Positions 37,401 to 45,454 of a stretch of 64,000 nucleotides of DNA are shown in pieces; the stretch's first letter is position 1; every line of letters begins with the position of its first letter. The stretch lies in assembly GCA_037783415.1 (NCBI GenBank), contig JAZGTN010000009.1, positions 2,666,001 to 2,730,000 on the forward strand, in the 5' to 3' direction. The notes beneath the pieces are model-generated. The model made no database searches. It was given only the letters and a program-made list of their open reading frames with translations, and was not told where the DNA came from. This DNA is from Leptasterias polaris. Taxonomy: Eukaryota > Echinodermata > Asteroidea > Forcipulatida > Asteriidae. The translations under genes and the position numbers were made by a program.

Positions 37401-40400
37401 ATGATTCCAGTAAATCACTCAAGAGAGTTCGAGTAAACAACTGATGACCCACAGGGCTCGAATTCGGTGGTGAAATCCTGGGCTTGTAGCTCAACATTTT
37501 CACTGGATGTGACTTATTTTTACAAGACCAAACATTTCTACATAGTGTAACCTATATATTTACTGGCCCGATGCTAAAAACACTGGCCTCGAGCCTGCAA
37601 TTCGATGTTAATTTTGAGCCAAATCCCATTGATAGTATTACTAATTGATTGCTTGACAGGTGGTGCTTCAAGAGGCAGGGAAGCCCCTTCATATTAAGGA
37701 GATTAAACAACGCATATTGGAGAGAGGCTTGGTGCAGTCCAACGCCAGGTCCTCCCTGGAGGCGGTGTTATACAGAGACACCCAGAAGGGAAGTCGTCGC
37801 TTCAAGAGAGTGGACGGAGAAATCGGAATGTTCAGAATACTGGTATACAGGATTAATGTAACTCCTTTCCTAAACCGCCAACCCCAAAACCCGAACCCCC
37901 TAATTCCCAACACCAAAACCCCAAAACCCCAAAACCCCAAAACCCCAACCCCCTATTTCCAAACCCCAAAATCCCAACCCCAAAACCCCAACCCTCTAAA
38001 TCCCAACTCTAAACCCCCAACTGCTAAATCTCGACCCTAAACCCCCAATCTCATAATCCAACCTCCAAATCACATCCCCAAACCATCTTCATAAAACCCC
38101 AACCCCAAACTCCCAACCCAAAACCCCCATCATCACACTCCCAGCCTCAGCCCCCCCCCCATCAACAATAGACCCATCCTAAACCATGAACCCCCAACTT
38201 CCAAACCCCCTCCCCAACCCCACTACCCTCCATACATAAACCGCCGACACCTAAACCCCAACCCATAAAACCCTGGCCCCAAACTCCCCACCCAAAACCA
38301 CTATCATTGAAACTCCCAGCCTCAAACCCCCATCAACAAAGCCTCATCCTAAACCCAAACCCCCAACTTTCAAACCCCAAACCCTCCAACCCCACTAGTC
38401 TTCATTGCTAACCATCGCACAAAATCCCAACTTTTTTTCCAAATAATAGAGTTATGTGTCCCCCCCTCTTGTACTCCCATGGCAATTTACAGATTAGTTT
38501 TCAAACCTATCAAAATATTGTGGTTTTACAATCAAGCCTCTTTTTATTTTCTCTGTCAATATCAACAGACACCTGAAGAGAAAACCAAGAAGCGTAACAA
38601 GCCCACCTTAGTTGCCACCCGGAAGAAGACGTCGGCAAAAGATAACGCAATTCTGCAGACATTACGCTACAAAGGCAAATATCGTAGGCTACGCAAACTG
38701 ATCAAACTCATGATTTTTGTAAGTCGGATGGAGTTATTTACACAAAATAATCTTGAGATCCTGAACTCCTTTTTTGTCTTCTTCATTATCCTCCATGCAA
38801 CAAATAAAATATAAGGTGATTTCTTCGTCAGCAAGATTTTATAATTTAAGGTTACTTTTTCTGATGTAGGAGAATGCTGCCCTCAATGACGAGGTGTGCC
38901 GCAGTGAGCGAAAAACCCAACGTGCCCAACAGGAGCGGTTCTTCCTGCTGCAACGCCTCCTGCATTACCAGGAGATCTGTGCCATCCCACCTTCTGCCAC
39001 CAAATCGACATCCACCACCAAGCATTCTGCAACCAAACGCCATGCTGAAGACGGGGAGGGCAGTCTGGCAATTTCACAGGCGTCAGCGAGTAAACGCGAG
39101 AAAGGCGACAAGAATAAGGCCAAACGAAAACGCAAGAAGGCCAAAAGGGCAGATAAAGGTAACGATGTCCCTATTATCTAGTTCCCTGTCCACTGAGCAG
39201 AAATCAACTGAGAAACTTAATCTCTCTCAAGAGAGAGAGTGCCAGTCTACATTAAAGTGTTAATCCAAGTTTGGGGGCAGACGTCTATCAGCCTATACTC
39301 TTTTCTATAAAGAAAAAACATGTGATCCAATCCTTTAGTTTTCAATTAACACAATAAATACCAATAACCAACCTGTAGATCATTTCTTTTGCCTAATGAA
39401 AGTAATGAAAAACACAAACAAAATTGTTTATAAAATTGTTTGCAATTTTTGTAGCCATTGTTTTTCGAAGAGGGTCTTTGTTCACATATTTTTTAATGAG
39501 AAAATATAATTATCTGTTGCAAACTGCTTACCAACGAAAAGGACCTGTGGTATAAACGCAAAAAATAGTTAATGGCCTGCCGTTTCGACCCTAGCAGAGT
39601 CTTTCTCGAAGGCTGAAAGCCCACCTTGAGAAAGACTCTTCTAGGATCGAAACGTCAGGCCAATAACTATTTTTAAAATATTTTTTAAAGCTTAAATTTT
39701 CAATTCCTGCTGTCAATGATTTGTGGATCTCCACTCGCTCCTTTCTTTGTTTTTTTGTGTTTAATTTTTGTGGGGTGTTTGGGTGTTTGTTTTGTTTTGA
39801 TTGTTGTTTACTTTCAGATAAGGCAAGGAAGGATGCTGGGAGAGTTAAAACCAAGCGGTCTTCGGGTGTGTCCACAAAACGTCTCGTCCAACAAATACCC
39901 TTGGATTCTACAGGTAGAGTGTCAAATTTTCGATCAAATGCTTAAAGCCCGGTTCATACTTCCTGCAAATGCAAATGCGAATCAAACTTTGACGTCACAG
40001 GGCTGTTTTCGCTGCGAATATTTCACAGGAGTTGACTACAAATTATTTGTTGCGAATTTGTGGCGGCAAAGTTTGTATCTCATTTGCAGGAAGTATGACA
40101 GGGCTTAACCCTGAACATGCCATCCACCATTGAGCCATCAACCAATCCTTCAGTGACAATTTAAAAATTGCCTAAATCTGAGGTTTGCTCAAAGGTGCCT
40201 GAGGCACAGAAAAAATAAATAAGTCATTGATGGTAGGCGTCCTGAAACAAGTGGGCTTTCAGAAGTGTCTTAAATGTGTGGAAAGATGTTGTGTCCCTGA
40301 CGTGATTTGGAAGCTCATTCAAGAGCTTGGGTCCATGACTGAGAAGGCTGTATCGGCAAAAGTGTCGTGACTCGTACTTGGGACAACAAAGTATGGTAAT

Positions 40401-43400
40401 AATAATAATAATACGAGATATTTATATAGCGCATAATGCAGAAGCCTCTATGCGCAACACAAAAACAAAAACATTAATGAATATAAAGCAAGTTACACAA
40501 AATAAAGATTCAAACAAATGAGTTTTTAAAAGTCCCTTGAAAATCTGAAGAGAGCCAGCTTGGCGAATATTAAGAGGTAAGTCATTCCATAATGAAGGTG
40601 CAATGAAGTTGAAGGCTCTTTGACCATAAAATGTTGTGGAAAAAGTAGTTTGCGTGAGTAGGGATTGGCCGGCAGATCGGAGAGGACGAACAGGAACAGA
40701 AGCGATTTGAGCCTCACAATTTTTATATTCCTGTCGAAGAATATTTTACTCGTACACCAATGTGTCAATACTTTCCTGAGTCCTGTAGAAAAAAAATCCA
40801 CTAGGCATATTACTTGAGTTGGATTCGAGCCCACAACCTCTGCCATTCTGGAGCAGATAGATGATTTAACAATAAAACAAAGAGATTACCTGGTAGCCAG
40901 TGGCAGTTTGTATATAATTAATTAATTATAATTAATTAATTATTGATTATTTTAACTGATGGTAGCCAGTGGCAGTTTGTATATAATTAATTAATTATTG
41001 ATTATTTTTACTGATGGTAGCCAGTGGCAGTTTGTATATAATTAATTAATTATTGATTATTTTTATTGATTATGTTCACTGTATATTTTGTTGTGATTCC
41101 CTGTACAGCGTTTTGAAGAATAAATTATTATTAATATTTTTTATCATGATAGTGATTAAAGGGTGTGTACAACATTGGTAATTGCCAAAGACCTGTATCC
41201 AAACTTGATGTGACCCAACATATACATGAAATAACAAACCTGTGAAAGTTTAAGCTAAATCGGTCTTTGGAGTCATGAGAAAACAGTGAAAAAAACCCTT
41301 ATGTGTTTTAACTTCTTTTCAAACATCGGAATTTATCCTGCAGGATAAAGACTATTATTTTACTCATTTCCTAAAAACTATGGCATTTCAAGCAAAACTA
41401 TTTCAAGGGAAGTTTTCCACCATGACCATCTTTATACCATGTAAGTTATGTGCAAATTTGTGAACATTTATATTTTCATTCTTACCAATGTTGTACACAC
41501 CCTTTAAACGAAGCCATGAAATTGGGCCTGATGTCCTACCACTAGACTAGACCACCGAGATTGCCCGGTACATATTATGTGATTAATATTCACCAGTATT
41601 TTCTCTATTTTTTTAATTTACGATACAGGCAAGCCGATCTTCCCGATTAAACTGAGTAGTCTGACCGTCCACAGCCTGGGTCAAATCGTGACCGATGGAG
41701 TAGACTACCACGATGAGCACTGTATCTATCCTACAGGATTCTGCAGCAGCCGGATGTACACCAGCGCTAAAGATCCAAGTAATAAATGCCTGTATACATG
41801 TAAGGTGTTGGATGCTGGACTCACACCGAGGGTGAGTGTCGGGCCGTGTCCTGCTTAAGCACAACAAAATTATGCTTACCAGAAGAAGGCTACCAGCCAA
41901 AGTACGGGTCCTTCCTCCATGATGTCACTAACAACTGTGACTGGAGTCCTGCTAATTTTTGCTGAGCAGAAACAAATTAAGCAATATTTTCTGCTTCAGC
42001 CTTATTTTCTTGCTAACCTGTGAAATAAGGTTCTATCCAAAGCAGAGGCAGTTGTATGTAACACCAACCATCCTTTAAACAAATTCTTCATCAAACTTAG
42101 AAGTGGTAGGAGATGGCAGTCACTTAGGTGCAAAACAAACAGGTACCTCAACTCCTTCATCCCATACTCCGTCCGTCTCCTAAACCGTGTTTAACTACTT
42201 TGTTTACTTTCTGCTTAGATGTAGTTTTCAGTATAATTTAATTGTGGTTTATTAGTAATGTAGTTTTCTGATAAATTAATATTTCCAGTAGTTTTATTTA
42301 TGATTGTGTGTTATTTATTTATTTTTCTTTCTGTATTGCATGTATTCAAACAGAGTTTCCTACATGGTGGGACAAATAAAAATTGAATTGAATTGAATTG
42401 AAATACGCTTATGCTTAAGCACATTTTTCTGCTACAGTTAGCACGAAAATTCGCTTACCGTTAAGGTCTTCATTTGAAATTGGGCCCTGGGTCCAATTTC
42501 AAATGAAGACCTTATCTGTTTACAAAGTCTTCATTTGAAATTGGGCCCTGGGTCCAATTTCAAATGAAGACCTTATCTGTTTACAAAGTCTTCATTTGAA
42601 ATTGGGCCCTGGGTCCAATTTCAAATGAAGACCTTATCTGTTTACAAAGTCTTCATTTGAAATTGGGCCCTGGGTCCAATTTCAAATGAAGACCTTATCT
42701 GTTTACAAAGTCGTCCCTGGCAGGATTTGTACTTACTACATGTATTCTCTTGTAACGGTATACATGTACAAAGTAAAAGGCACATCAACTTGGTGGTGTT
42801 TCATGAAAGAATTCTTGCTCCGGCTCTGGGCTACAGATTGAAGCACCTTCTAAATTGACACTACTCCAATATTGACGACGGAGCCCAAGCCTAAATTCAA
42901 TTCAATTCAATACATTTATTTCCGTACTAGAATCATGTGGACAAATTTATAGTAGTACAATACAAGCAGAGAGTAAACATGACCAGTGAAAATGATACTG
43001 CAAAAATTTAACAATCTAGGCTGTGAGTAGGGGCTGTTCAAATAGGCCCTTGGAAAAGTACTAGGAAGTACAAATGCTGACTTACATGTACACATGGTGT
43101 AGCAATTGTACTTGATCAAATGTTCCAGGCTATAGACTTTTCTAAATGTAGTAAAAGCCTGCAGAGTTTTAGTCTGAGGAATTCAAACATGAGTGTTTAC
43201 TTTTGACTAGGCAAGTCATTGTACCAGACATTTTTCAATAGACCCTTATCACGAAATATGTATATTGCACATCACGCTTGCGCACTAACACTTTGGTTGG
43301 CAAAATGATGGAACATCCCGCCTTTTTGTATGAGGCTGATGGTGGCGTGACGCAGACGTGTTTGTGCGTCTGCTAAGTGCACATCTCTATGGCATTTGCC

Positions 43401-45454
43401 AACCAATAGTGTCTGTATGCATGCGTGAATGCATATTTTATGGGAAGGGTCTGTTGTTGGTAGTGTTGTGCATTATTCGTCAAAATTTCGATTTTCTTTT
43501 TGCGCTTGAGAAAAATTGTGTCGATAACCTGAAAAGTCTATTAAAGACTACACCATGTGTACATGTATGTCAGCATTTGTACTTGATAAAATGTTCCTTT
43601 GTTTTCCAAGGGCTGAATACTAAGCCTGGTTCTGACAGGGTGTGTTTTTTGTACTGTTGTTCCTTGTACGTTTGGTGCTGTTTTGGTGCTGTTTTGGTGG
43701 AATAAAAAAAAAATAATAATATTAACTTTGTATTTTTGTCCTCATCCTCAGTTTGAGATTGTCGCTGAGGATGAAGCTGAGCATCCATTTGTCGGTTTGT
43801 CGCCGACCGAGTGTCATAATAACCTACTGGATGAGATTAACACTTACGGGTGAGTCGAACAACATGCTGACAGTTTTGATCACATTACAGCCATTCTGTC
43901 ATTCAGTTCAGTTATCTAAACTGAGGCTGCCTGGGCAAAATAGGCTGGTGCCTTGTCTGTACCTGCATTCATTATTACTAATGCAGACAGGAAGCATGAC
44001 GAAGAAAGTTGCTAAGTGAATTTAGTTACTTCGGCTACGGCTACGGCTACGATTGTTGCTAAGGGTGTTGCCAAGGAGATCGTTATACCATTTTATTTCT
44101 TAATCAGGGGCAAAGAGATTCCAAGCGCTAAGGGAAAAGGAACGGACTTCTTTGGTCTCACCCACCCCACTATTCAAAACCTTATCCAGAGCTCACCGGG
44201 AGCGAGGAAGTGCATTAAGTACAAGTGGATGAAATTCACGACGACCAGATCGCCAGACCAGGGGGAGGTTCACTTAAAACACAAGAACAAAGACCCTGGG
44301 AAGAAGAACCGTCGGGATGGAGGTTGTGGGGATAATGAGAACAACAAAAATGCAGGTATGAACTAGAAATGTGTTATTTCAAAGAGTTTTGGAAATACTT
44401 GAGATGCTCAAAGATTTCTAGTGTAAGATAAAGTCTTACACATGTAGTAACGTCTGTCGATATATCGATATTACTCAAAAAAACGATACTATTTTGACAT
44501 CGATATCGCCGATGTCACTTTTTTAATCATATCGATATATCGACAATTTCGATATATCGAAAATGTTGATGAATCAAAAATGTCGATGTTCCTAAATGAT
44601 ATCGAAAACGCCGAAAGATTATCAGATTATCCAGAAAACCTCCGGGTTTTAGTATTAGTATCGGTTATTGAAAAAAATTGACATCGACGGACGTTAACAT
44701 GTAGTAGCCAGGGCTTGGATTTGGGGGGGGGGGGGTAAATCGACAAGACTGCAGTGCTTAGAGCTCAACATTTTAACTGGACCGAAATTTATTTTACACG
44801 ACCAGAATAATCAGGATACCAGTCACAGGTTGTACATGTGTGATAGTACTTTGGCTGGTAACCTTAATTTTGTTGTGCTTAAGCAGCTCTATGAAATTAG
44901 GCCAAGATACAATGGTACCAACATTGACATTTAGATCTGGGACAATTTTACATCGAGTCATGCTGTATTTTATTTTTCATTTTGACAATCTAACAGCTCT
45001 AAAAGCGGCAACAGACTTAAAGGACACTCAAGTGATGAGCACAGCTGAAGACCCACAATGCCCTACAGCACCCTTCGAAAGCGGCCTACGCTATCTGCTG
45101 ACCAGCGTCGCCAAGACCGAGCCCGGCGAAATCAGCACAAAGGTCAACCCGAGCCCACTACCACCACCACCGCCTCCCGCGTTGAGCATTATGCAAACCA
45201 GATCTAAACCTAGTTTATCAACCCAAGTTGAAACTAAACCGAGCACCATCCAGACAAGGTCTAAACCGGCTGTAGTGACTGTAACCAAGGGTAAACTGGA
45301 TTTGCCAACCCCGGCTAAAGCTAAACCTGATCAACAAGCAACGAGGGTGCAGACTCGGTCCAACTTGCCCAATCAGATGCAGACAAGGTCTAAGCCAGGA
45401 ATTGGAACAAATGTTGCTAAAACAGATGCACTACAAGGAGATAAGCATACTTAG
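27909..45454 (+). CDS. TBRG1: TBRG1 homologue with polyQ and HARE-HTH extension
   Basis: Twelve exons join in consistent phase: 27909-28497, 28943-29223, 30216-30367, 32702-32762, 37660-37842, 38569-38718, 38870-39158, 39818-39913, 41629-41831, 43752-43849, 44108-44355 and 44997-45454, giving about 935 residues. Human TBRG1 (NIAM), a nuclear growth regulator linked to ARF-MDM2-p53, has about 411. Order: low-complexity N-terminus with polyQ (about 108-180), Ala/His/Leu-rich region (to about 340), HARE-HTH (about 355-422), the TBRG1 basic segment KYRRLRKLIKLMIF and a coiled coil (about 458-500), a basic Lys-rich linker, FYRN then FYRC (about 600-735; SLGQIVTD, CLYTCKVLD, DFFGLTHPTIQNLIQS), and a tail with polyproline and four QTRSKP-like repeats. 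FYR domains occur in chromatin proteins such as MLL. Nuclear location is inferred. The start is the first ATG of the exon. Confidence 0.9.
28230..28425 (+). repeat. TBRG1: Long CAA/CAG polyglutamine tract in TBRG1 exon 1
   Basis: About 60 glutamine codons, mixed CAA and CAG with isolated H, L and K interruptions, lie in frame in the first coding exon. Codon mixing normally limits expansion. The same DNA gives open poly-Asn/Ser and antisense poly-Leu frames, which are by-products. Such tracts often mark transcription regulators. Confidence 0.9.
29526..29640 (+). repeat. Solo relative of the 104-bp satellite monomer
   Basis: This is a single copy in TBRG1 intron 2: ttgttggactgaggac at the left, then gatcagacatgccaccataa, then tgtccaacagtttgggt at the right. 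Its left flank (aaaatccaac..gttttgttt) also matches the left flank of the satellite array at 32970-32998, so homology extends beyond the monomer. It differs from the array monomers in the interior, as an older relative would. Confidence 0.85.
29655..30160. repeat. Dispersed 'gagagggcaaggcc' repeat, two copies
   Basis: Phrases gagagggcaag, gcacttccattggaa, tatgggaaactg, ggggcacaaaggccaagacc and cctccatgtaattccaggc recur in this order at about 29668-29800 and 30012-30155. Two more copies are at 31868-31995 and 32010-32155, and a divergent one is at 59255-59705. All are intronic. The class is unknown. Confidence 0.8.
30421..30715 (-). mobile_element. tRNA-derived SINE, minus strand (TBRG1 intron 3)
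   Basis: It reads tcttatatagcgcaattcc at its 3' end, then cactgggccatttatttcatt, ggtacccattttacccctgg and ggacacaagtgtcatgaccgg. This is the same body as the copies at 9908 and 48106. The tRNA-like head is largely lost. Confidence 0.8.
31082..31847. mobile_element. piggyBac-like element with TTAA duplication
   Basis: The 766 bp element has 13 bp perfect inverted ends (CCCTTTCAATACC / GGTATTGAAAGGG) directly flanked by TTAA at 31078-31081 and 31848-31851. Inside the right end are two copies of the palindrome GTCGAGTAAACTCGAC at 31771 and 31816. TTAA plus CCC-type ends fit piggyBac. The minus strand carries a short acidic ORF fragment, listed separately. It sits in TBRG1 intron 3 (30368-32701). 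Confidence 0.82.
31261..31512 (-). pseudogene. Acidic ORF fragment inside the piggyBac-like element
   Basis: The minus strand is open for about 80 codons: TREISEEEPSEDSDETRD, then NYDNYPDDIPVAGPST, then an RGLGRGPGG stretch. Acidic leaders of this kind are common at the N-terminus of piggyBac transposases. No DDD catalytic region is present. A second short minus frame at 31481-31690 has a GTAAGT that could act as a splice donor into this frame. It is a remnant, not a functional transposase. Confidence 0.5.
32466..32634. mobile_element. MITE family C, copy 1 (CCAAT-bearing)
   Basis: The ends are atagatcgatccattaagcc and ggcttaatggatcggtgtat, inverted. Inside, gaccaatcacagccgcgaaa and tttcgcggttgtgattggtc form a second inverted pair containing ATTGG/CCAAT boxes. 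Copy 2 lies in a DDX6 intron at 59779-59964. It ends about 70 bp before TBRG1 exon 4. Confidence 0.88.
32990..37375 (+). repeat. 104-bp satellite array, about 42 monomers, in TBRG1 intron 4
   Basis: The phrase ttggactgaggactgcacta recurs every 104 bp from 33103 to 37275 (40 periods), with one divergent monomer at each end. Two monomers carry a 6 bp insertion (catgta at about 35419 and 36049), making 110 bp. Each monomer has inverted ends TGTTGGACT and AGTCCAACA enclosing about 80 bp, separated by a ~24 bp spacer gtttgggtgttgagttactg. Monomer variants recur in ordered blocks, so there is higher-order structure. No coding frame runs through it. Confidence 0.97.
37660..37842 (+). CDS. TBRG1: TBRG1 exon 5: HARE-HTH winged-helix domain
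   Basis: With the end of exon 4 (TWLDAAQ) this exon reads VVLQEAGKPLHIKEIKQRIL, then RGLVQSNARSSLEAVLYRDT and RRFKRVDGEIGMFRIL. This matches the HARE-HTH pattern (helix, x-GKPLH-x-EI, I-x-x-RGL, T/S-P/S-x-x-x-x-LY-D, F-x-R-V-x-x-G-x-F-x-L) known from HB1, ASXL and restriction or helicase proteins, where it is predicted to bind DNA or modified bases. Exons 4 and 5 join in phase 0 across the satellite-bearing intron. My recollection of human TBRG1 contains no such domain. Confidence 0.85.
37860..38430 (+). repeat. Degenerate (CCCCAAAA)n tract in TBRG1 intron 5
   Basis: About 550 bp rich in aaccccaaaaccccaaaacc and variants (aaccccaaccc, aaactcccaacc) directly follow the donor at 37843. The purest part is about 37915-37960. 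The complementary strand is G4T4-like, which favours G-quadruplexes. It resembles ciliate telomere repeats by composition only. Confidence 0.85.
39500..39680. repeat. Hairpin repeat with 'gaccctagcagagtctttctcgaaggc'
   Basis: Inverted arms caaaaaatagttaatggcct, gtttcgaccctagcagagtc and ttctcgaagg pair with the 39628-39680 half (cttgagaaagactcttctagg, gatcgaaacgtcaggcca, aataactattttt). A partial relative at 48028-48112 (gttgcaaactgcttaccaac, ccctagcagactctttct) lies in a UFC1 intron. Confidence 0.8.
40200..40860 (-). mobile_element. SINE-like element, minus strand, with (TAA)n tail
   Basis: On the minus strand a tRNA-like B box (gttgtgggctcgaatccaac, about 40835-40815) leads into a body and ends in cattatgcgctatataaata with a TTATT tail at 40400-40413. 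The adjoining 40200-40395 (gtcctgaaacaagtgggctt, gaaagatgttgtgtccctga) looks like another dispersed repeat. Both lie in TBRG1 intron 8. Confidence 0.6.
40890..41075. repeat. Three-copy AT-rich tandem repeat
   Basis: The phrase tggtagccagtggcagtttg followed by tatataattaattaattatt occurs three times with a spacing of about 58-75 bp. It is intronic with no coding potential. Confidence 0.9.
41160..41503. mobile_element. MITE family D, 344 bp, TTAA duplication
   Basis: Perfect 22 bp inverted ends begin AGGGTGTGTACAACATTGGT and are flanked by TTAA at 41156-41159 and 41504-41507. The AGGG-plus-TTAA style matches the Kolobok-like element at 3594. A partial relative is at about 46448-46625 (tggtaattgtcaaagacc, atgtgacccaaaaac, accatgaccgtt). 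It lies in TBRG1 intron 8. Confidence 0.88.
42029..42403 (+). mobile_element. 3' end of a second non-LTR retrotransposon
   Basis: The + strand reads NHPLNKFFIKLRSGRRW, LRCKTNRYLNSFIP and YSVRLLNRV with a stop at 42194, a typical LINE C-terminus. About 180 bp of 3' sequence follow and end in a tail of (attga)n at 42374-42403. A minus-strand element with the matching tail (ttcaattcaattcaat, 42897-42912) lies just downstream. Confidence 0.8.
42463..42712. repeat. Four 61-bp tandem repeats, each a near-perfect palindrome
   Basis: Units start with gtcttcatttgaaattggg at 42466, 42527, 42588 and 42649. Each unit contains arms GTCTTCATTTGAAATTGG and CCAATTTCAAATGAAGAC around a ~9 bp centre (gccctgggt), then a spacer ttatctgtttacaaa. 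The first unit has 21 bp arms (AAGGTC...GACCTT). It lies in TBRG1 intron 9. Confidence 0.97.
42895..43110 (-). mobile_element. Retroelement 3' fragment, minus strand
   Basis: The fragment begins on the + strand with attcaattcaattcaataca, the reverse complement of a GAATTGAAT-type tail, followed by tttatttccgtactagaatc. Its tail is the same type as that of the LINE end at 42029-42403. The class beyond that is not resolved. Confidence 0.55.
43236..43456. mobile_element. MITE family B, copy 2
   Basis: The ends caatagacccttatcacgaa and tttatgggaagggtctgttg are inverted, and the interior matches 26365-26593 in the same orientation (gttggcaaaatgatggaaca, gatggtggcgtgacgcagac). It lies in TBRG1 intron 9. 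Confidence 0.88.
44448..44696. mobile_element. hAT-like MITE with TATCGATA clusters
   Basis: The 249 bp element has inverted ends TAACGTCTGTCGAT and ATCGACGGACGTTA and is flanked by direct 8 bp copies ACATGTAG at 44440-44447 and 44697-44704. An 8 bp duplication fits hAT elements. Several tcgatatatcgat/tatcgata words sit inside. It lies in TBRG1 intron 11. Confidence 0.75.

Noticed and set aside
37915..37960. True interstitial telomere
   Set aside because: C4A4 is a ciliate-type motif; animal telomeres are normally TTAGGG, and the tract is degenerate and intronic.
42463..42712. CRISPR array
   Set aside because: The spacers are identical between units, so this is a simple 61-bp tandem repeat.
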